64,000 nt of DNA, taken from positions 431,204,270 to 431,268,269 of the forward strand of contig OX465595.1 in the NCBI GenBank assembly GCA_950022295.1, in the 5' to 3' direction. Below are positions 46,458-58,304 of the stretch, piece after piece; position 1 is the stretch's first letter; each line of letters starts with the position of its first letter. The position numbers and the translations under genes are program-made. A model generated the notes under the pieces. The model made no database searches, was not told the origin of the DNA, and worked only from the letters and a program-made list of their open reading frames with translations. Origin of the DNA: Bromus sterilis. Its lineage: Eukaryota; Streptophyta; Magnoliopsida; Poales; Poaceae.

Positions 46458-47238
46458 TCATTTCATAAGAGGGGAGACTTTTTGTTCTATATATCGCCGG
46501 TTTGTTTCGTAAGACTTGATCAACCTTACTAGTGGGCTTGTTTTATATAGGTAAAAAGTTAAGCTTGTTATGTTTTCATTTGCTTTAGCTTTCATTCTCT
46601 TTGTTGTACCAAGTTTTTATGTTTTTGAAGCTTCACAATACTAATCACTGCTTTAAGTTTTCAGAAAGTTTTGCAGCTTTTTGAACTCCCAGAAATTTTC
46701 AACAGTGAAGTTTTCAGAAAAATTCCAGAAAAATAAAAATAAAAATTTCCATGCCGGGAGTGACCCAGAGGCACCTGGGGCTGACCAGGGGGGCCACCAG
46801 TGGCCCAGGCGGCCAGCTGGCGCGGCCTGCCCCCTGGCCGCACCCACAGGGCGCCTGGGGCCCCCAGGGCAGCCAGCCAGGTATGTCTTCTTCCCACTCC
46901 TTCCTCTCTCTCCAAAAACACGAGTTCTGCTCCAGTTCTTGCTGTTCTTGGAGGCGATTTTCGATCTCTCCCTACAGCCCACCATTCGAGCTGAAATTTT
47001 GAGCAAATACTCCCTGGTATGTAACTCCTTCACCCCTCCAATTAGATTTTTGATTGGTGGCTTCATTTGTGAGTATTTAGTAGTTTTTGGTGCTGTTTAT
47101 ATGAGCTTGCATACATGTGTAGAATTTTATTTTCCAAGTATTGATGCAAGTTTATGCCTTAGGTAAGTTAGTTGAGTAGTTTGCCTTAACTCACTTTGTT
47201 TAAATCCTTGTTTTTGCAATTTGTCAAAAATTTCAGAA
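46458..47238 (+). other. B spacer between gag-protease and second ORF
   Basis: Contains a GC-rich segment (46760-46880) with CTGGCGCGGCC and GGCCGC words like the LTR hairpin, two donor-like sites (AG-GTATGT at 46881 and TG-GTATGT near 47017) and an acceptor-like TTTCAG at 47231-47236. No frame in it looks coding. Confidence 0.6.
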
Positions 47239-48453
47239 ATGAGTTTGCTAGGAAGAGCAAAGGGGTGGCTTGGGAAGAAAAGGCCCGAGCGCTCCGATCG
47301 AGTTACAAGAGCTTCAGCTTCACCCTCGACTGCTAGGGTGAGCTACAACGAAGATCATGTGCCCTTGGAGTTATTGGAGGACACAAATAAAGCACGTGCA
47401 ATGACTTTCCCGTGCGATGAATTCCTTGAAGCTGCAGGAATCAGGGAGGAGTTTTATAATCTTTGTGCTAATGCAGGTTTGACGCGGCTTGCAACGTGTC
47501 GTGTTACCCAGTATAAAAAACCCACCTCTTGTTTCATTAACAGTTTTAGATATAACCTTGATGCTGGTTCTGTTGAGTTTAAAATTTATAATGATGTTTT
47601 GACCATGCCTTTGGAAAGGTTTTGTGAAATAATAGGTGTGCCGAATGTGGGACAGACGGCGAAGATGAGCTCTCAGCCCTCCGAGCTGAGAACCGTCTTC
47701 AACTCGCTCTGTAGCATTGATACGAGGGATATTCATCGGTCAAAGATGTCCATCATCTTATTTCCACACCTCAGGTATTTTTCGTATTATATTGCTAGAG
47801 GGGTGTTAGCTCTTGACAACACGAGCAACATATCTGCGCCGGATATTGGTATCCTGGCAACCGCCCTTTCAGGGAGGTTTGATTATAATGTTGGTGCCTT
47901 AATTGCTCGACGCCTTGCTATGAATGGTAACAAGGGAGACTTATTTGGTGGCGTTTACGCCACACTTATCCTAGAGTCTATTAATGGCACCCCACACCCC
48001 GATGATAAGCTTTTTACTTATTTAAGTTTTGATCTTGCTGCTATGAAAAGGCATAAGTATGTTACCATGACTTCCGAGTTTGGTAACCTTGATTATATCT
48101 TACGTTTCGGAGCTACCACGGAACGCAAGATCCGTCTACCTGCACCTCTTTTGTTTGATTTTTATCGCAGGAATGGATGGTCCTTTGATGTTATCCAGTT
48201 CGATGAGTTCGTGGTCCAGCGTCAGTTTCATAACCCCATGGAGTGGGTTGTGCCCGACGAGGAGGAGCATGGTGAGTTCCCACCTTTCCAGGCAGAGACC
48301 GTCACCCAGCTTGGTGAAGGGTCTTCCTCTGCTTGGAGCGCGAATCCTTCTTCGTGGGAGGATCCGAGGACTTCGGTGTACGCGCCGGAAGCCTCATTCG
48401 ATCCTTGGACTCACCCGTACTACCCTGGAGTAGGAGGCTCCTGGGGACATTAG
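47239..48453 (+). CDS. B second sense ORF (env-position protein of unknown function)
   Basis: 404 codons from the first ATG (47239); the frame is open upstream to 47221 but only with a TTG. The product starts MSLLGRAKGWLGKKRPERSD and has a basic N-terminus, a central globular-looking part (FCEIIGVPNVG, FPHLRYFSYYIARGVLALDN, RRLAMNGNKGDLFGGVYATL, LDYILRFG, RLPAPLLFDFYRRNGW) and an acidic, Gly/Ser/Trp-rich tail. No signal peptide or membrane segment is clear, so it is not an evident envelope. Its place between gag-protease and the polypurine tract is where Athila elements carry an additional ORF. A homologue lies at 63291-64000 (minus). No catalytic motif is recognised. An acceptor-like site ends 2 nt before the ATG, which suggests expression from spliced RNA. 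Confidence 0.8.
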   Translation: MSLLGRAKGWLGKKRPERSDRVTRASASPSTARVSYNEDHVPLELLEDTNKARAMTFPCDEFLEAAGIREEFYNLCANAGLTRLATCRVTQYKKPTSCFINSFRYNLDAGSVEFKIYNDVLTMPLERFCEIIGVPNVGQTAKMSSQPSELRTVFNSLCSIDTRDIHRSKMSIILFPHLRYFSYYIARGVLALDNTSNISAPDIGILATALSGRFDYNVGALIARRLAMNGNKGDLFGGVYATLILESINGTPHPDDKLFTYLSFDLAAMKRHKYVTMTSEFGNLDYILRFGATTERKIRLPAPLLFDFYRRNGWSFDVIQFDEFVVQRQFHNPMEWVVPDEEEHGEFPPFQAETVTQLGEGSSSAWSANPSSWEDPRTSVYAPEASFDPWTHPYYPGVGGSWGH

Positions 48454-50291
48454 CCGCTACCAACTTAGGCCAAAAGCCTAAGCTTGGGGGAGTACGTGCC
48501 CTTCTCACTTTTCCATTGTATTATCCATTTTATTCGCTTTAATCCTTTCGAAGTTTTTCCGTTTTCTCTTTCTTTCTTACTTTTCAAAAACAACAAAAAG
48601 ATTTTCTCTTTTCTTTTGTTTTCTTTTAAACCTTTGAAAAACCCAAAAAGATTTCCTTTCTCTCTTTAGTTTGCTTTGTTTTCAGAGATCGGCTCGAGTC
48701 CGTGATGGCATTTGATTATATTTCCTACGTTCGATCGTGCAAGTGAAAAGGCGGTAATGACGAAGATCGACGAAAGGGAAGCAACAAGGAAAACCAGTAT
48801 GAACTCTTCTTGTTTCTAATTTTCTACATATGCCTGTACTTATGTTCTAGAGACCAGCTTGTAGCGACATAGTGCTATGTTTACAATGCTTTCCCAGTGT
48901 TCATGCTTTCCTTGTGGCCAGTCTCAAATAGCTAGAGTACATAATGTGTTGTTGAAATGATTTACATGCATTGCATTGTTCATGGTTTGGCATACTGAAG
49001 TGGTATTTCCCTTCGGAGAATTTTTGGATTTACTTGGCACATGTTCACACATGCTTATGACTAAAAAGTCTACTTTTGCCTTGATGATCTTCTTGTTTGA
49101 GAATAGTTATATCACTTTTATGCCCGATTCAATGTTGCTTTGTCGCTCTGCATGATTATGACAGTTATTGCTCTCTAGTTGGTCGCTTCCCAGTCTTTTG
49201 CTAGCCTTCGCTCGCACCAAGCGGAATTCTGTTTGTGCTTCCAAACTCCTTTTCAAACCCAGTTGTTCCATTTGAGTCCACCATACCTACCTATATGTGG
49301 TATTTACCGCCCACTCCTAACTTAGACTTTCTTGTGCCATCTCGAAATTTATTCAAAAGTTTCCCTTTTGTAACCGTACAAGCTCATGGTGCAGTGAGGG
49401 GAAATCAGTATCTTTCATGCCAAAAATATTTTGACGGAAGTTTTAACTAGTCAAAACAGAAAAATAAAAAAAATATGAGAGTTACACCTCCCCCATACTT
49501 GATGATGGAGTGAAATGGACCAAATGGTGCTTATGATAGGTGGAACGATACCCTCCTTCCATCCTTGAGGCAAAATAAAAGGTTCCATAGACCATCGAAG
49601 ATTAATGGATAAGGGAATATGTGTAAGCAAAAAGCATTATATATGGTTGGCATGGGAGATATTGAGAGACCTTTACCGTTCACCGTTGACTGGAAAGTTG
49701 CACTTCTCAAAAATATTTTATCTCTGTTTTCAAAACCAAGAGCTCTGGCACATGTTTAGTCTTTGCTTCCTTTCACGGGTTTTCAACCTTGCCATCAAAA
49801 GCCACGGTTCGAGAGTCTCCCCTTCTTCCTTCAAAGCACCAACTATGAGAGCATAATTGTCATTCTTAGTGTAACATGCATTGTCCCAAAGTATTACATT
49901 GTCTTCTGCATGCTTGTGTTATTGCTAGTCTGAAATACTAAGTTCTAGTCACCTTTAAAACTCCGGAGGAGTTTCTGCATTTATGTTTTGCTTCACTCAT
50001 GGAGGCTAGCGAAATGCCACTCAAGTATGTTCAAGCTATGTGCATTGTGATCCTGTCTTGATATTCAGTAGCTTATTATTTACTTTTAGTTGTTTGTGAC
50101 TGATCACATAAAAGAGAATTGCTTCGTGCATTGTCCTTATAGCATTGTTTCAATACCTGCTAAACTCTTTTCGTAGTACATGCTTATATACATCTATTGA
50201 AGCAAAAGAGTTTGTCAAAGTTTTCTTTGTCGCGTCCAGTTCGTTGAACTGAATTGCTTGAGGACAAGCAATATGGTAAGCTTGGGGGAGT
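48454..50291 (+). other. B 3' internal region
   Basis: Non-coding, 1.8 kb. It opens with a polypurine-like AAGCTTGGGGGAG (48480-48492) and ends with the true tract (50278-50290). In between are T-rich and A-rich tracts. Its part near 48736-48950 matches the fragment at 25284-25494. Confidence 0.75.
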
Positions 50292-51675
50292 TGATACGTC
50301 TCAAACGTATCTACTTTTACAAACACTTTTGCTATTGTTTTGCCCTCATTCTTGCATGATTTGGACGAAACTAACCCGGACTAACACTGTTTTCAGCAGA
50401 GCTGTCTGTATGGTTTATTTGTGCGCAGGAAAATGGATTTTTAGACGTCCCAGAAAATTCCCAGAAAATTACCTGAAAATCCACGCACCCGAAGGAGCCA
50501 GGAGCCAGAAGTGGGACCAGAGGGGAGCCCTGGGGGCCCCAGGCGCCCCCCTGGCGCGGCCAGGGGTGGGGCCGCGCCCTCTGGCCGCCTGGGCTGCTCC
50601 CCCCTCCTCTGGTGCCCTACCGAGACTCCTATTTATCCCCGTGACGAGAAAACCCCAGAACAGAAGTCGTTTTCCCAGTTTCCGTCACGGATCCGCCGCC
50701 ACCCTCTGTTCTTCTTCGGGAGGGCTAATCTGGAGGCTGATTTGGCCTCCGGAGAGGGGAGATCGTCGCCATCGTCATCGCCATCACCACTCCATCCATC
50801 CTCCATGACTTCTCTTCATATGTGTGAGTAATTCCCTGCTGTAGGCAAAGGGGATGGTAGGGATTGGATGAGTTTAATCATGTAATAGTTCGTCAGATTG
50901 TTGGGGGCATGTTGCCTATCATATACTTTGGTGTTTATCATCTTTGCTACAATTCGTTGTTCTTAATGCTTGTCACTTTGGGCCCGAGTGCCATGTTTTC
51001 AGATCTGAACCCTATGTGTTTTCATGAATATATTTGTGTTCTAGATCCTATCTATGAGTTGTATGCACCTATTATGGTCCGGAACCGGCGATCCCAAAGG
51101 TGACAGCTTGGGACACCAAAGGGGATGGTCCATAATTTGAGGATTCCATGTATCCATTGAGTTTATTGCTTTGTTCCGGTGCTCTTTGACAGGATCACCT
51201 TAATCTCCATAAGTTCCTTTTGGCCCGTTCGTAGCGGGATGGTAGGACAAAATATGTTGTGCAAGTTCTTATTGCAAGCACCCACAACTACCTACGGGAT
51301 ACATGCCTATTGTTTGATATTTGCCTAGATGATCATTGCTTTTCTGTGTGCCTTGCCCCGTGTTAGAATCTATTATATGTTTACTCTCATCCATGCAGCG
51401 CCCAACCATCCATCTCCTTAGCCTACAGTGTTTTTAATCCTGCTGGTCATTAGTTGTTACTTTTTGCTATTTACTTTTGCTGTTGCTATCATCACTATCA
51501 TATTATCGTCACCACTTATCTATTGTTGCAAGCAAGTATATTTCAGGTGCGGTTGAATTGACAACTCAACTGTTAAAGCTTATAAATACTCTTCGGCTCC
51601 CCGTGTGTCGAATCAATAAATTGGGTTAACTTACCCGCGAAGACTATCTCGATCCCTTACGCCTGTGGGGCATCA
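50292..51675 (+). repeat. 3' LTR of B
   Basis: 1384 bp, close copy of 42308-43692, including the inverted repeat and micro-ORF (50805-50831). Confidence 0.92.
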
Positions 51676-53950
51676 AGCCTATAATGGAATTGAGGCTTCT
51701 CTTCTAGAATCGGAGGTCGTCGTGCTGCCGAAGCTCCGTCCGGAGGTCTGCTTCCGCCACCTTCGCTGGATCGGAGAACGGAGGTCGTCATCGAGTCTCG
51801 TATGTGTGCGAGTACTACGAGGTGCTACACGTGTGGCATTACACCCATCCGGGTGCTCAACACAGCCAGGGGGCTGTGAAACTTGATCGGCTACATCAAC
51901 CACGTTTGCGGGAACGTTTCCCGCGCAACGGACTACACCCCGAGGTATGTTATTTCCGCACTACTTTCCGTTACGGTAATACGGCTAGCTAGATCTTGGT
52001 TTATGGGAACGCTAGTTAGAAAAATTTGTGTTTTCTGCTGCGAAGCCCAACACTTTACACTTGAATAATTTTGTTGAATTATGTGATATGCAAAAGTATA
52101 AAGAAGTAGAAGGTGATGTTGTTAAGCTCAAGCTCTTTCCTTTCTCTTTAAGGGGAGATGCTAAAATCTGGTTTCAATCTTTGCCTAGAAATAGCATAGA
52201 TTCTTGGGATAAGTGCAATGATGCTTTTATAGGGAAGTACTACCCTCTTGCTAAGATTATCCAATTGAGGAGTAATATTATGAATTTTAAGCAATTGGAT
52301 AATGAACGCGTTGCCCAAGCTTGGGAACGAATGAAATCTCTTGTTAAGAAATGCCCTACACATGGTTTGACTACTTGGATGGTTATCCAGACTTTTTATG
52401 CAGGCTTGAACTTTACCTCGCGGAACCTGTTAGATTCGGCCGCGGGAGGAACCTTTATGTCAACTACACTTGGTGCTGCCATGAAGCTTCTCGATGAAAT
52501 GATGACCAATTATTCCCAATGGCACACCGAACACGCTCCAACAGGTAGGCAGGTAAATTCTGTCGAGGAAATTACCTCCCTCAATGAAAAAGTTGACTTA
52601 ATTATGTCTCTACTTACCAAGCAACCCTCTATTGATCCTCATGATGTTCCTTTAAATTCTTTGGTTGCCCAAGAACAAGTAGATGTGAACTTTATTGCTA
52701 GAAACAACTTCAACAACAATGCTTATAGGGGAAATTTTGCTAGCAATCCTAGACCGTTTCCATCCAACTATGGGAACAACAACACCTACCCTAGCAACAA
52801 CTCCTATAATCCTGCTTATACGAAAAGAGACCTACCTAGCTATGATAAATTGGTGGAAATAGAGAAGGCTACTAAGAACTATATGCACACCCAGTTTGAA
52901 CAAAACAAAACCTTCTCTAAGCAAATAGGCGAGCATACTGCCATTCTGCAAAACATTAGTGAACAGCTTGATAGCCTGAACAGTGAGATTTCTAAACTCC
53001 AGGCTAGACTTACCGCCACCGAAACCCATGTTTCGAATATGTCCCACACCCAATCTACTTTGATAAATCAAATGGCAGCAAAACCTGAAGTTATCTCTAT
53101 GGAAGAGGATAGAATTAAGAGCCTTCCTACACACCACACAGTTGCCACTATCCAAATTGTTGAGGACACTCAAACTATTAGCACCCAATGCACTCCTAGT
53201 CCCGTTGGACCTATTAATGGTGATGCTAATACCTCAACCATAGAAAAAGAAACTCCTATGAACATAGAGGGTTTCAAACAAGTGAGCCTAGATGACACTA
53301 CTACCACCTTTGATAGTAGTGATATTGATTTTGATAGTTGTACCCTCTCAGAAGTTATTAGCTTGCTACACAAAATGTTTAGAGACCCCCACACTAGCAA
53401 ACTTAATCTTGCCTTCACGGAGCATATCACAAATGCTCTCATCAAAGCTAGGGAGGAGAAGCTTAGAGTAGAAGCCTCCATACCTAGTAAGCTAGATGAT
53501 GGTTGGGATCCTATGATCAAAATTAAATTGAATAACTTCTCTTGCTATGCTTTATGTGATGTTGGAGCTAGTACCTCCGTTATGCCCAAAAGAATATTTG
53601 ATATGTTTGAATTGAAGCCTTTTGAGCCTTGTTCTTTTGGTGTTCGTCTTGTTGATTCTTCCATAAAGAAACCTTTGGGGAAGATCAACAATGTTCTTAT
53701 CATTGTCAATGACAACTATGTTCCCGTTGATTTTATTCTTATGGATATAGAGTGTGAACCTTTGTGTCCAATTATTTTGGGACGTCCTTTTCTTCGCACC
53801 GTTGGTGCGGTTATTGACATGAAAGAGGGGAATATTAAATTCCAATTCCCATTCAAAAAGGGGATGAAACACTTCCCTAGAAAGAAAATCAAGTTACCTT
53901 TTGAGTCCGTTACTCACGCTAGTTATTCTCTTTCTCTTGATAAAACTTGA

Positions 53951-56682
53951 TTCTTCTTTTGCATCATGACTAGCTTAAAGGCATAAAAGAAAGCGCTTTC
54001 GGGAGGCAGCCCGCAACGAATTTAGGTGTTTCTTTTTGCTTTTGTTGTGTCTTGATGATTGTTACTTCTGTAACAACATCATTGTATCTTTATTTTTCAG
54101 CTTTGTGCCAAGTTATAGCCTCTTACGGCAAGGGAAGTAAAAGTTGTGACATGCTGTCCAGAAAACAGATTCTGTCCTCGTGACCAGAAAAATTCCAGAA
54201 AAATCCCAGTTCATCTTTTTGAGCTGAAATTTTTACACAGTATGATCTATACAATTACGAAACTTCCGTATGTTCTGAGTTTTTTGATTTGAGTTGCAGA
54301 AGTGCCCCTAAAAAATTCTTTACTATCTGCTGTTCTGTTTTTCACAGATTCTGCCACGTTTTGTCTCTCCTAACTTTTGCAAACCTTAAGCTTGCTTTTT
54401 CTTTGCAAAAACTTTTTGTCACTCTTGAGAAACAGTAGCTCTTCAAGATTATCTTTATATCCAGTGGGAATTTTTTTATTTATTAAGGATACTAACCTCT
54501 CTAATCAACTTATGATGAGTTATGTATGAAGGGAGTTTTCAAGTGTGTGATGGAAGATGATGAAAGAAGATCCAGGAGTGTCAAGCGCTCAAGCTTGGGG
54601 ATGCCCCCATGCATCCCTAATAAATATTCAAGGAGACTCAAGCGTCTAAGCTTGGGGATGCCCCCGTGCATCCCCTTCTCCATCAACAATCATCAGTTCG
54701 TCCTTCGTCTCACTATATTTTTATCACTTCATGCGTTATGTGCTATGCTTGGAGCGTCTCGCTCTTAGGTTTTGTTTTTAGTTTTCTTTAGCTTTGCTTG
54801 CTGTTCATAACAAGTTAGATCCTTTCTTACTTTGTGTGGGAGAGAAACACGCTCCACTTTCAAAATTTAGAACACATCATAGGATTTTTCCTGCCTATCT
54901 TTTTGCTGTTGTGTGTTCTTTATCTTTTCATAGCTACTGCCTTGTTTAGTTTTAATTTTAGTTTTTCTTTAGCAAGAGCCTTGGCTTTTGTTTAGTTTGT
55001 TGCTGCAACTCTTTTTAGTTTTCATGTTTATCTTGTTAAGAGAGTTGGTTGTTGCACGAGTTGTGTCTTGTCTTGAAAGTAGGTAATTGAGGTTGCTATT
55101 TAATTTTAGTAGTAGCTTGCAATAGTTTTGAGGTATTGATGTAAGTAATGTTTGAACTTTTGGTGTCAAGAGCTCTAGCATATTAGTGATAGGTGTCGTA
55201 TTTTGGGCAATCCGTGTGTATTTTCAAAATCTACAAAACTAGTTGAGAACTCTAGCTACTATATGGATCACTACTCTTCTGAGGGGTCGAATATCAGAGA
55301 ACACTCACGTACCATGAGTCGAGGATGCGCAAGGATAACCAAACCCCCATACACTCCTCCTCGGGGTACTTGTCTCTTTGTGAACCTTCTCATTAGATTG
55401 AGAGTTACCGATAATAAGTGCATGAGTTCTTCGGACTAATGTAAGTATTGAAAGTTGACACTTCCATCTTCCCATATTTTGCTAGCCTCTCTTGTGGCGT
55501 GCATTGCCTTCTTCTCACTCCAAGAGTTGGAGTTCACCTTCGCCGGTACATCCAAACCCTTGGCATGATACACTCTGTCATCATAAGCCTCCTTATATCT
55601 TTCCTCAAAAGAACCAACATACCTACCTATCAAGGCATTTTCATAGCCTTTCCGAGTTATATTGCCATGCAACTACCACCTCTTCATGACTTGATCTTCA
55701 TGTCATACATGTTCCTGCTACACTGGCAGCGACATACATTACATACATCATGTAGTTACTTCTTCTTTATGTTTTGAGTACCTTGTAAAGTGTGAAAGAT
55801 TTCCTTTACCTTCTTGTAAAATAGAGTGTTGCCCTTAAGTGAGGAAAAGATCCCAAAGTGGACACAATAAAAGATCCCAAAGAGGACAAATGAGAGTTAA
55901 ATAGAAAGAGCCATTGAGGCCACCAAAAAAATACAAAAAAATAGAAAAAAGAGAAAAAATAAATAGAAGAGAGAAAGGGGCAACACTAATATCCTTTTGA
56001 GAGATCCACACTAGTACTCCCTTTATATCCTTGTACTCCATAGAGATGATCTTTTTGCATATAGTTCCATTGGAGAGCTTCCTAGCTCGTATGTGCATCC
56101 GTTGCATGGCAATCCCTACTCCTCACATCATATCTATTATTTGGCATCTCTTGCCTATGATTGTCCTCATTGATGTGAGCCTTTCTCTTCCTCTTTGTCT
56201 TCCACCTCCACCATATTTCTCTCTTTGCCATCCTAAGTGTCAACTCTCGTGCTTACGCTCATCCATTGCATGAGTGCTCAAAATATCGAAAAGGAGTGGA
56301 TCAAATTGACTTGTACCTGGCTAGTGGTCTGGGGACGATTCAAGATAAGATTCCAAAGAAGACCAAGTGTGAAACTTTAGTAGATTGAGTTCTCAACAAA
56401 AAAAATACTTTTTTCTCTCGTATTCCCTATCCCCCTTCTTGCACGCAAACACCATTTGGAGACATTCGAGTCACGGACAGCGAGAGATCTTGCACCTTTT
56501 GTTCTTTTGTTACTTGTTTCAATGCTAATATAGACTCTTGCATGTTATGACTTGAATTGAATCTCTAACCTTGATTGCTTTACTTTTCAAAGTTCTTTTA
56601 TGGTTGCTAGCATGTCACCACAGAAATTATGCTGTTATCATTTACCTACTCGAGGACGAGCAGGAATTAAGCTTGGGGATGT
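53951..56682 (+). other. A2 3' internal region
   Basis: Counterpart of 29333-32120: GCGCTTTCGGGAGGCAGCCC (53992-54011), internal polypurine-like motifs at 54591 and 54648, small frame 54526-54768, A-rich stretch near 55925-55975, and the true tract (56669-56681). No pol. Confidence 0.75.
54526..54768 (+). CDS. small conserved frame in A2 3' region
   Basis: 80 codons, the third copy of the frame at 29899 and 36074. Function unknown. Confidence 0.25.
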   Translation: MKGVFKCVMEDDERRSRSVKRSSLGMPPCIPNKYSRRLKRLSLGMPPCIPFSINNHQFVLRLTIFLSLHALCAMLGASRS

Positions 56683-58299
56683 TGATACTTCCAAAACGTA
56701 TCTATAATTTCTACTTGCTCCATGCATGTTTTGTGTGATATTGCTATGTTCTAGATACACTTTCATACATTTTTGATCATATTTGGACTAACCTATTAAC
56801 TCAGTGCACCCCAGTGCCAGTTTCTGTTTTCTGCTGTTTTTCTATTTCAGTTTTCCCCCATATAAAAAGTGCCAGAAAAATTCGGGAAAATTCAGATAAA
56901 AAATCAGCGTGGAGGAAGCTTCGCGAAGAGCCCGGGAGGGGCCAGAGGGGATCCATGGGGGCCCAGGCGGCCACCCGGCGTGGCCCCACCCCTGGCCGCG
57001 CCAGGGGGCGCCTGGGGCCTCTGGTCCACCTCTGGCTGCCCCCTTCGCCTATTTATTCTCCGTCACGGGAAAACTCCAGAGGAGGAACCCTATTCCGCGA
57101 ACTCGCCTCTGTTCCGCCGCCGCCGCGCTTCCGAAGATCGGGAGCACCAGAAGACCTCTTCCCGGCACCCTGCCGGAGGGAGGATTGACCTCCGGGAGTC
57201 TCCTGTCCACCATGGATGCTCCCCGGATGTCTCATGAGTAGTTTTCCTTGGACCATGGGTCCGTGATCAGTAGCTATGTGATGTTCTCCTCCCCTCTTTG
57301 ATCTTCATTGTTTAGACCTCGTGAGCTGCCCTACATGATCGAGGCATCTTTGTAATATTTCTGCTATTGCTAAGTTGAGTTTGATAGGATCTAATGGATT
57401 ATGAGATTATGTTCAGATTGTGATAGAGTAATATATTTGGTTTTTATCTCTTATATTTTTGTTTCTAAGTAACTTTTGCATGTTCTCCGTTGTTGTTTAT
57501 TGCTTTGGCCAAGTAGTAGGTAGTGACTTCAAGAGGGAACGTTGTGCTAGATTGTGGGTTCATGCCCCCCGATGACACGCTTGAGTGACAGAAACATGAG
57601 TCTAGGGGATGTGTTGTTGCCACAAGGGGGAAAACAACGGTGCTTGTGACCGCGTCAAAAGGATTGTTTACTTTATGCAGAGTTCTTTTTAATGCAGTTG
57701 TCTGTTGCTTTGGGTTTACACTTTGGGTGGGGCTCGCAACTTAATACCAGCGAGATGTTCTGGATAGATATCTCAAGGTGGATGATTAGTAGTAGATGCA
57801 GATGGATTTCGGTCTACTTATCTTGGCATACTGCCTGTGCTTTTGAACCTCATCCTTTCTTTTGTAGCATAGTTAGCATTGCGGTGCGTTCATAATCCTG
57901 TCAATTGCCTTTCTGTAATTTGTTTACCTCGCATAGCAATTTTATCGTCTTTTGGGAGAGAGACATCACTAGCGAACATCACGTATCCCGGTCCATATCC
58001 TCATTATTGTTTCCACGCTATATTTACTTTACTGTTTTTACTTGCTATCATTATCCCTTGCATTTTATCCTTGTGAACAACAAGACCGGAGAGATTGACA
58101 ACCTCTCTGAACTTCGTTGGGAACAAAGTTATCTGTGTCTGTGTGCAGGTCCGTGTCAGTTGCGCCGCTGACACCTACTTATCATCTCTGGAGTCCTGCT
58201 GGAGACAAACCTTGGTATCTTCACCGAGGGAAAACTGCTGCTGCACTACATCTCAACCTTCCACTTGGGGTAACCAACGAAGGGGCGAGAAGCCATCAA
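56683..58299 (+). repeat. 3' LTR of A2
   Basis: About 1617 bp; starts TGATACTTCCAAAACG (one change in the usual TGATACGTCC) and ends GAGAAGCCATCA. The micro-ORF is at 57212-57241. Confidence 0.9.
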
Positions 58300-58304
58300 G
58301 CTGC

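Larger units (their letters stand above)
42308..51675 (+). mobile_element. family B Athila-like element (non-autonomous), with extra ORF
   Basis: LTRs 42308-43692 and 50292-51675, target duplication AGCCT (42303-42307 and 51676-51680), PBS TGGCGCCGTTGTCGGGGA (43705-43722; tRNA-Asp with one change) and polypurine tract AAGCTTGGGGGAG (50278-50290). The interior has gag-protease and a second sense ORF and lacks reverse transcriptase and integrase. By eye the LTRs differ at about two dozen sites in 1385 bp, so this is the youngest-looking insertion of the nest. Confidence 0.92.
40967..52052 (+). mobile_element. copia-like solo LTR with CTTTA target duplication
   Basis: Ends TGTTGGATATATGC and GCCCAACA, with CTTTA on both sides (40962-40966 and 52053-52057). 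Without the nested B element it is about 1713 bp. It contains no PBS-gag-pol, so it is a solo LTR. The opening TGTTGGATATATGCTCTAGA is typical of a large grass LTR family. It lies inside the A2 gag and is interrupted by element B at 42308-51675. Confidence 0.85.
40790..53950 (+). pseudogene. A2 gag-protease, split by a solo LTR insertion
   Basis: The coding part is 40790-40966 and 52058-53950. Both pieces are whole codons and the frame is the same on either side, so the frame was intact (689 codons) until the insertion; the CTTTA duplication adds to the split. The first piece starts MGSTENTKLCDF. The second has the capsid motif WFQSLPRNSIDSWDKCNDAF, an Asn-rich linker (NNFNNNAYRGNFASNPRPF), a long coiled coil (about 52850-53085: LVEIEKATKNYMHTQFEQNK, then ISEQLDSLNSEISKLQARL) and a protease with CDVGASTSVMPKRIFDMFEL and IILGRPFLRTVG. 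It carries no zinc finger or pol. Confidence 0.9.
39018..58299 (+). mobile_element. family A element A2 (non-autonomous), inserted in A0 LTR
   Basis: LTRs at 39018-40625 and 56683-58299, target duplication GCTGC (39013-39017 and 58300-58304), tRNA-Asp PBS with one change (40637-40654) and polypurine tract AAGCTTGGGGATG (56669-56681). After removing the nested solo LTR it is about 8.2 kb. It encodes Gag-protease in one frame and no pol. Its LTRs differ from those of A1 and A0, most visibly at the 3' end (GAGAATCCATCA against CACCGTATCA), so it is a distinct subfamily. Confidence 0.9.

Noticed and set aside
56814..57241. 110-124 codon GC-rich frames in LTRs (also 25716-26024, 32259-32678, 39149-39563, 42300-42847, 50254-50831)
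   Set aside because: They are overlapping frames on both strands of the GC-rich LTR stem region, with no shared protein constraint except the short end treated separately.
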